Positions 5,939 to 6,372 of a stretch of 6,372 bases of DNA are shown here, one piece after another; position 1 is the stretch's first letter; each line of letters begins with the position of its first letter. The stretch is from Chloroflexota bacterium (GTDB lineage Bacteria; Chloroflexota; Anaerolineae; Anaerolineales; UBA11579): the NCBI GenBank assembly GCA_003486225.1, contig DNGN01000184.1:9611-15982 (forward strand). The letters run 5' to 3'. The notes under the pieces are model-generated. The model saw only the letters and a program-made list of their open reading frames with translations, made no database searches and was not told where the DNA came from. The position numbers were made by a program, and so were the translations under genes.

Positions 5939-6372
5939 GATTCATCCTCGTTTTCTTCAATATGATATGCAGCGCCTGCCTCGCGCACTGCGACATAGCG
6001 CATGCCGCCAACCTGACGCACCATGCCTTTCAGCTCCATCAACGTCAGGGTCGCAGAAATCTGCTCAATCGGTAATTTAGCCTGCTGCCCGATCTGGTCC
6101 ACATGCACGGGTTCATGACCCAGGACCTCAAAGATCGCTGCCTCAACTGCATTGGCCGGCAGCACAACGCGTGCCTTCTGATGCTCGGTGACCATCGAGA
6201 GGTTCAAGACCTCCAGCAGGTCTTGCGGGGCCAACAAGGGGTGAGCTCCATCCCGGATCAGTCGGTTGGTACCCTGGCTTTGTGGCGAAAAGATGTTGCC
6301 AGGTACGGCGAACACCTCCCGCCCCTGCTCCAGGGCAAAATTTGCTGTGATGCGGGCCCCCGAACGCTCCCC
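5935..6372 (-). CDS. dprA: DNA processing protein DprA (Smf), C-terminal part, cut by the window edge
   Basis: The frame is open to the right edge, so only the last 145 residues are seen; the family is usually about 290-370 residues, and the N-terminus lies outside. DprA protects single-stranded DNA taken up during natural transformation and loads RecA onto it. The visible part starts in the Rossmann-like fold with a segment typical of the family: G-E-R-S-G-A (1-6), T-A-N-F-A-L-E-Q-G-R-E-V (9-20), F-A-V-P-G-N (21-26) and Q-G-T-N-R-L-I-R-D-G-A (33-43). A linker (about 50-72) leads to a C-terminal winged-helix domain (about 73-130) of the DprA type, then an acidic tail (E-E-N-E-D-E). A GTG at 6315 inside the V-F-A-V-P-G motif is only a Val codon and not a start. 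The stop overlaps the start of manC by four bases. The identity is firm. DprA also occurs in bacteria not known to be naturally transformable, so competence is not proven. Confidence 0.95.
   Translation of the reverse strand, partial: GERSGARITANFALEQGREVFAVPGNIFSPQSQGTNRLIRDGAHPLLAPQDLLEVLNLSMVTEHQKARVVLPANAVEAAIFEVLGHEPVHVDQIGQQAKLPIEQISATLTLMELKGMVRQVGGMRYVAVREAGAAYHIEENEDES
5946..5949 (-). promoter_or_regulatory. Ribosome binding site of manC inside the dprA end
   Basis: GAGG on the minus strand lies seven bases before the manC ATG at 5938 and within the last codons of dprA. Together with the ATGA overlap (5935-5938) it points to translational coupling of the two genes. Confidence 0.65.

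Noticed and set aside
6313..6315. GTG at 6315 as the start of a short 126-residue gene
   Set aside because: The codon is the Val of the conserved DprA motif E-V-F-A-V-P-G, and the frame continues with DprA residues to the window edge.
1..6372. A defence system, mobile element, CRISPR array or RNA gene
   Set aside because: I saw no integrase, transposase, nuclease or toxin-like protein, no regularly spaced repeats, and no tRNA or rRNA signatures. The gaps between genes are 200 bases or shorter.

Overview
The window reads as an ordinary chromosomal stretch of a bacterium, most likely of the Chloroflexota (Anaerolineae type). This is inference: the topoisomerase I has a small zinc-ribbon domain fused to its N-terminus, and the two less familiar proteins look like genes I associate with that group. 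By eye the G+C content is moderate, a little over half. I see no mobile element, tRNA, rRNA, CRISPR array or phage gene.

Layout. A plus-strand gene at the left edge (14-1027) encodes a soluble alpha/alpha-toroid protein of the terpenoid cyclase/prenyltransferase-like fold. It converges on a minus-strand gene (1101-2258) for a two-pass membrane protein of unknown function. One strong hairpin (1048-1078) lies between them and can terminate transcription in both directions. Next comes a 200-bp gap (2259-2458) with a candidate sigma-70-type promoter and a leader holding several inverted repeats. The rest is a minus-strand run transcribed from right to left: the 3' part of dprA (cut by the window edge), manC, then topA. 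dprA and manC overlap by four bases (ATGA), and manC and topA are 51 bp apart. topA starts at a TTG that is fixed by a very good ribosome binding site.

How the genes may work together. DprA loads RecA on incoming single-stranded DNA and TopA relaxes negative supercoils. The two genes are often neighbours in bacteria, so that pairing is familiar. Between them sits manC, whose product makes GDP-mannose for glycans or polysaccharide. Its tight coupling to dprA suggests shared expression rather than shared function. The membrane protein gene lies downstream of topA on the same strand. It has its own candidate promoter, but no clear terminator separates it from topA, so some read-through is possible.

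I did not find a convincing undescribed system. The most useful leads are the domain fusion in TopA, the conserved-looking but unassigned cytoplasmic domain of the membrane protein, the cysteine-rich toroid protein, and the possibly structured leader at 2259-2365.
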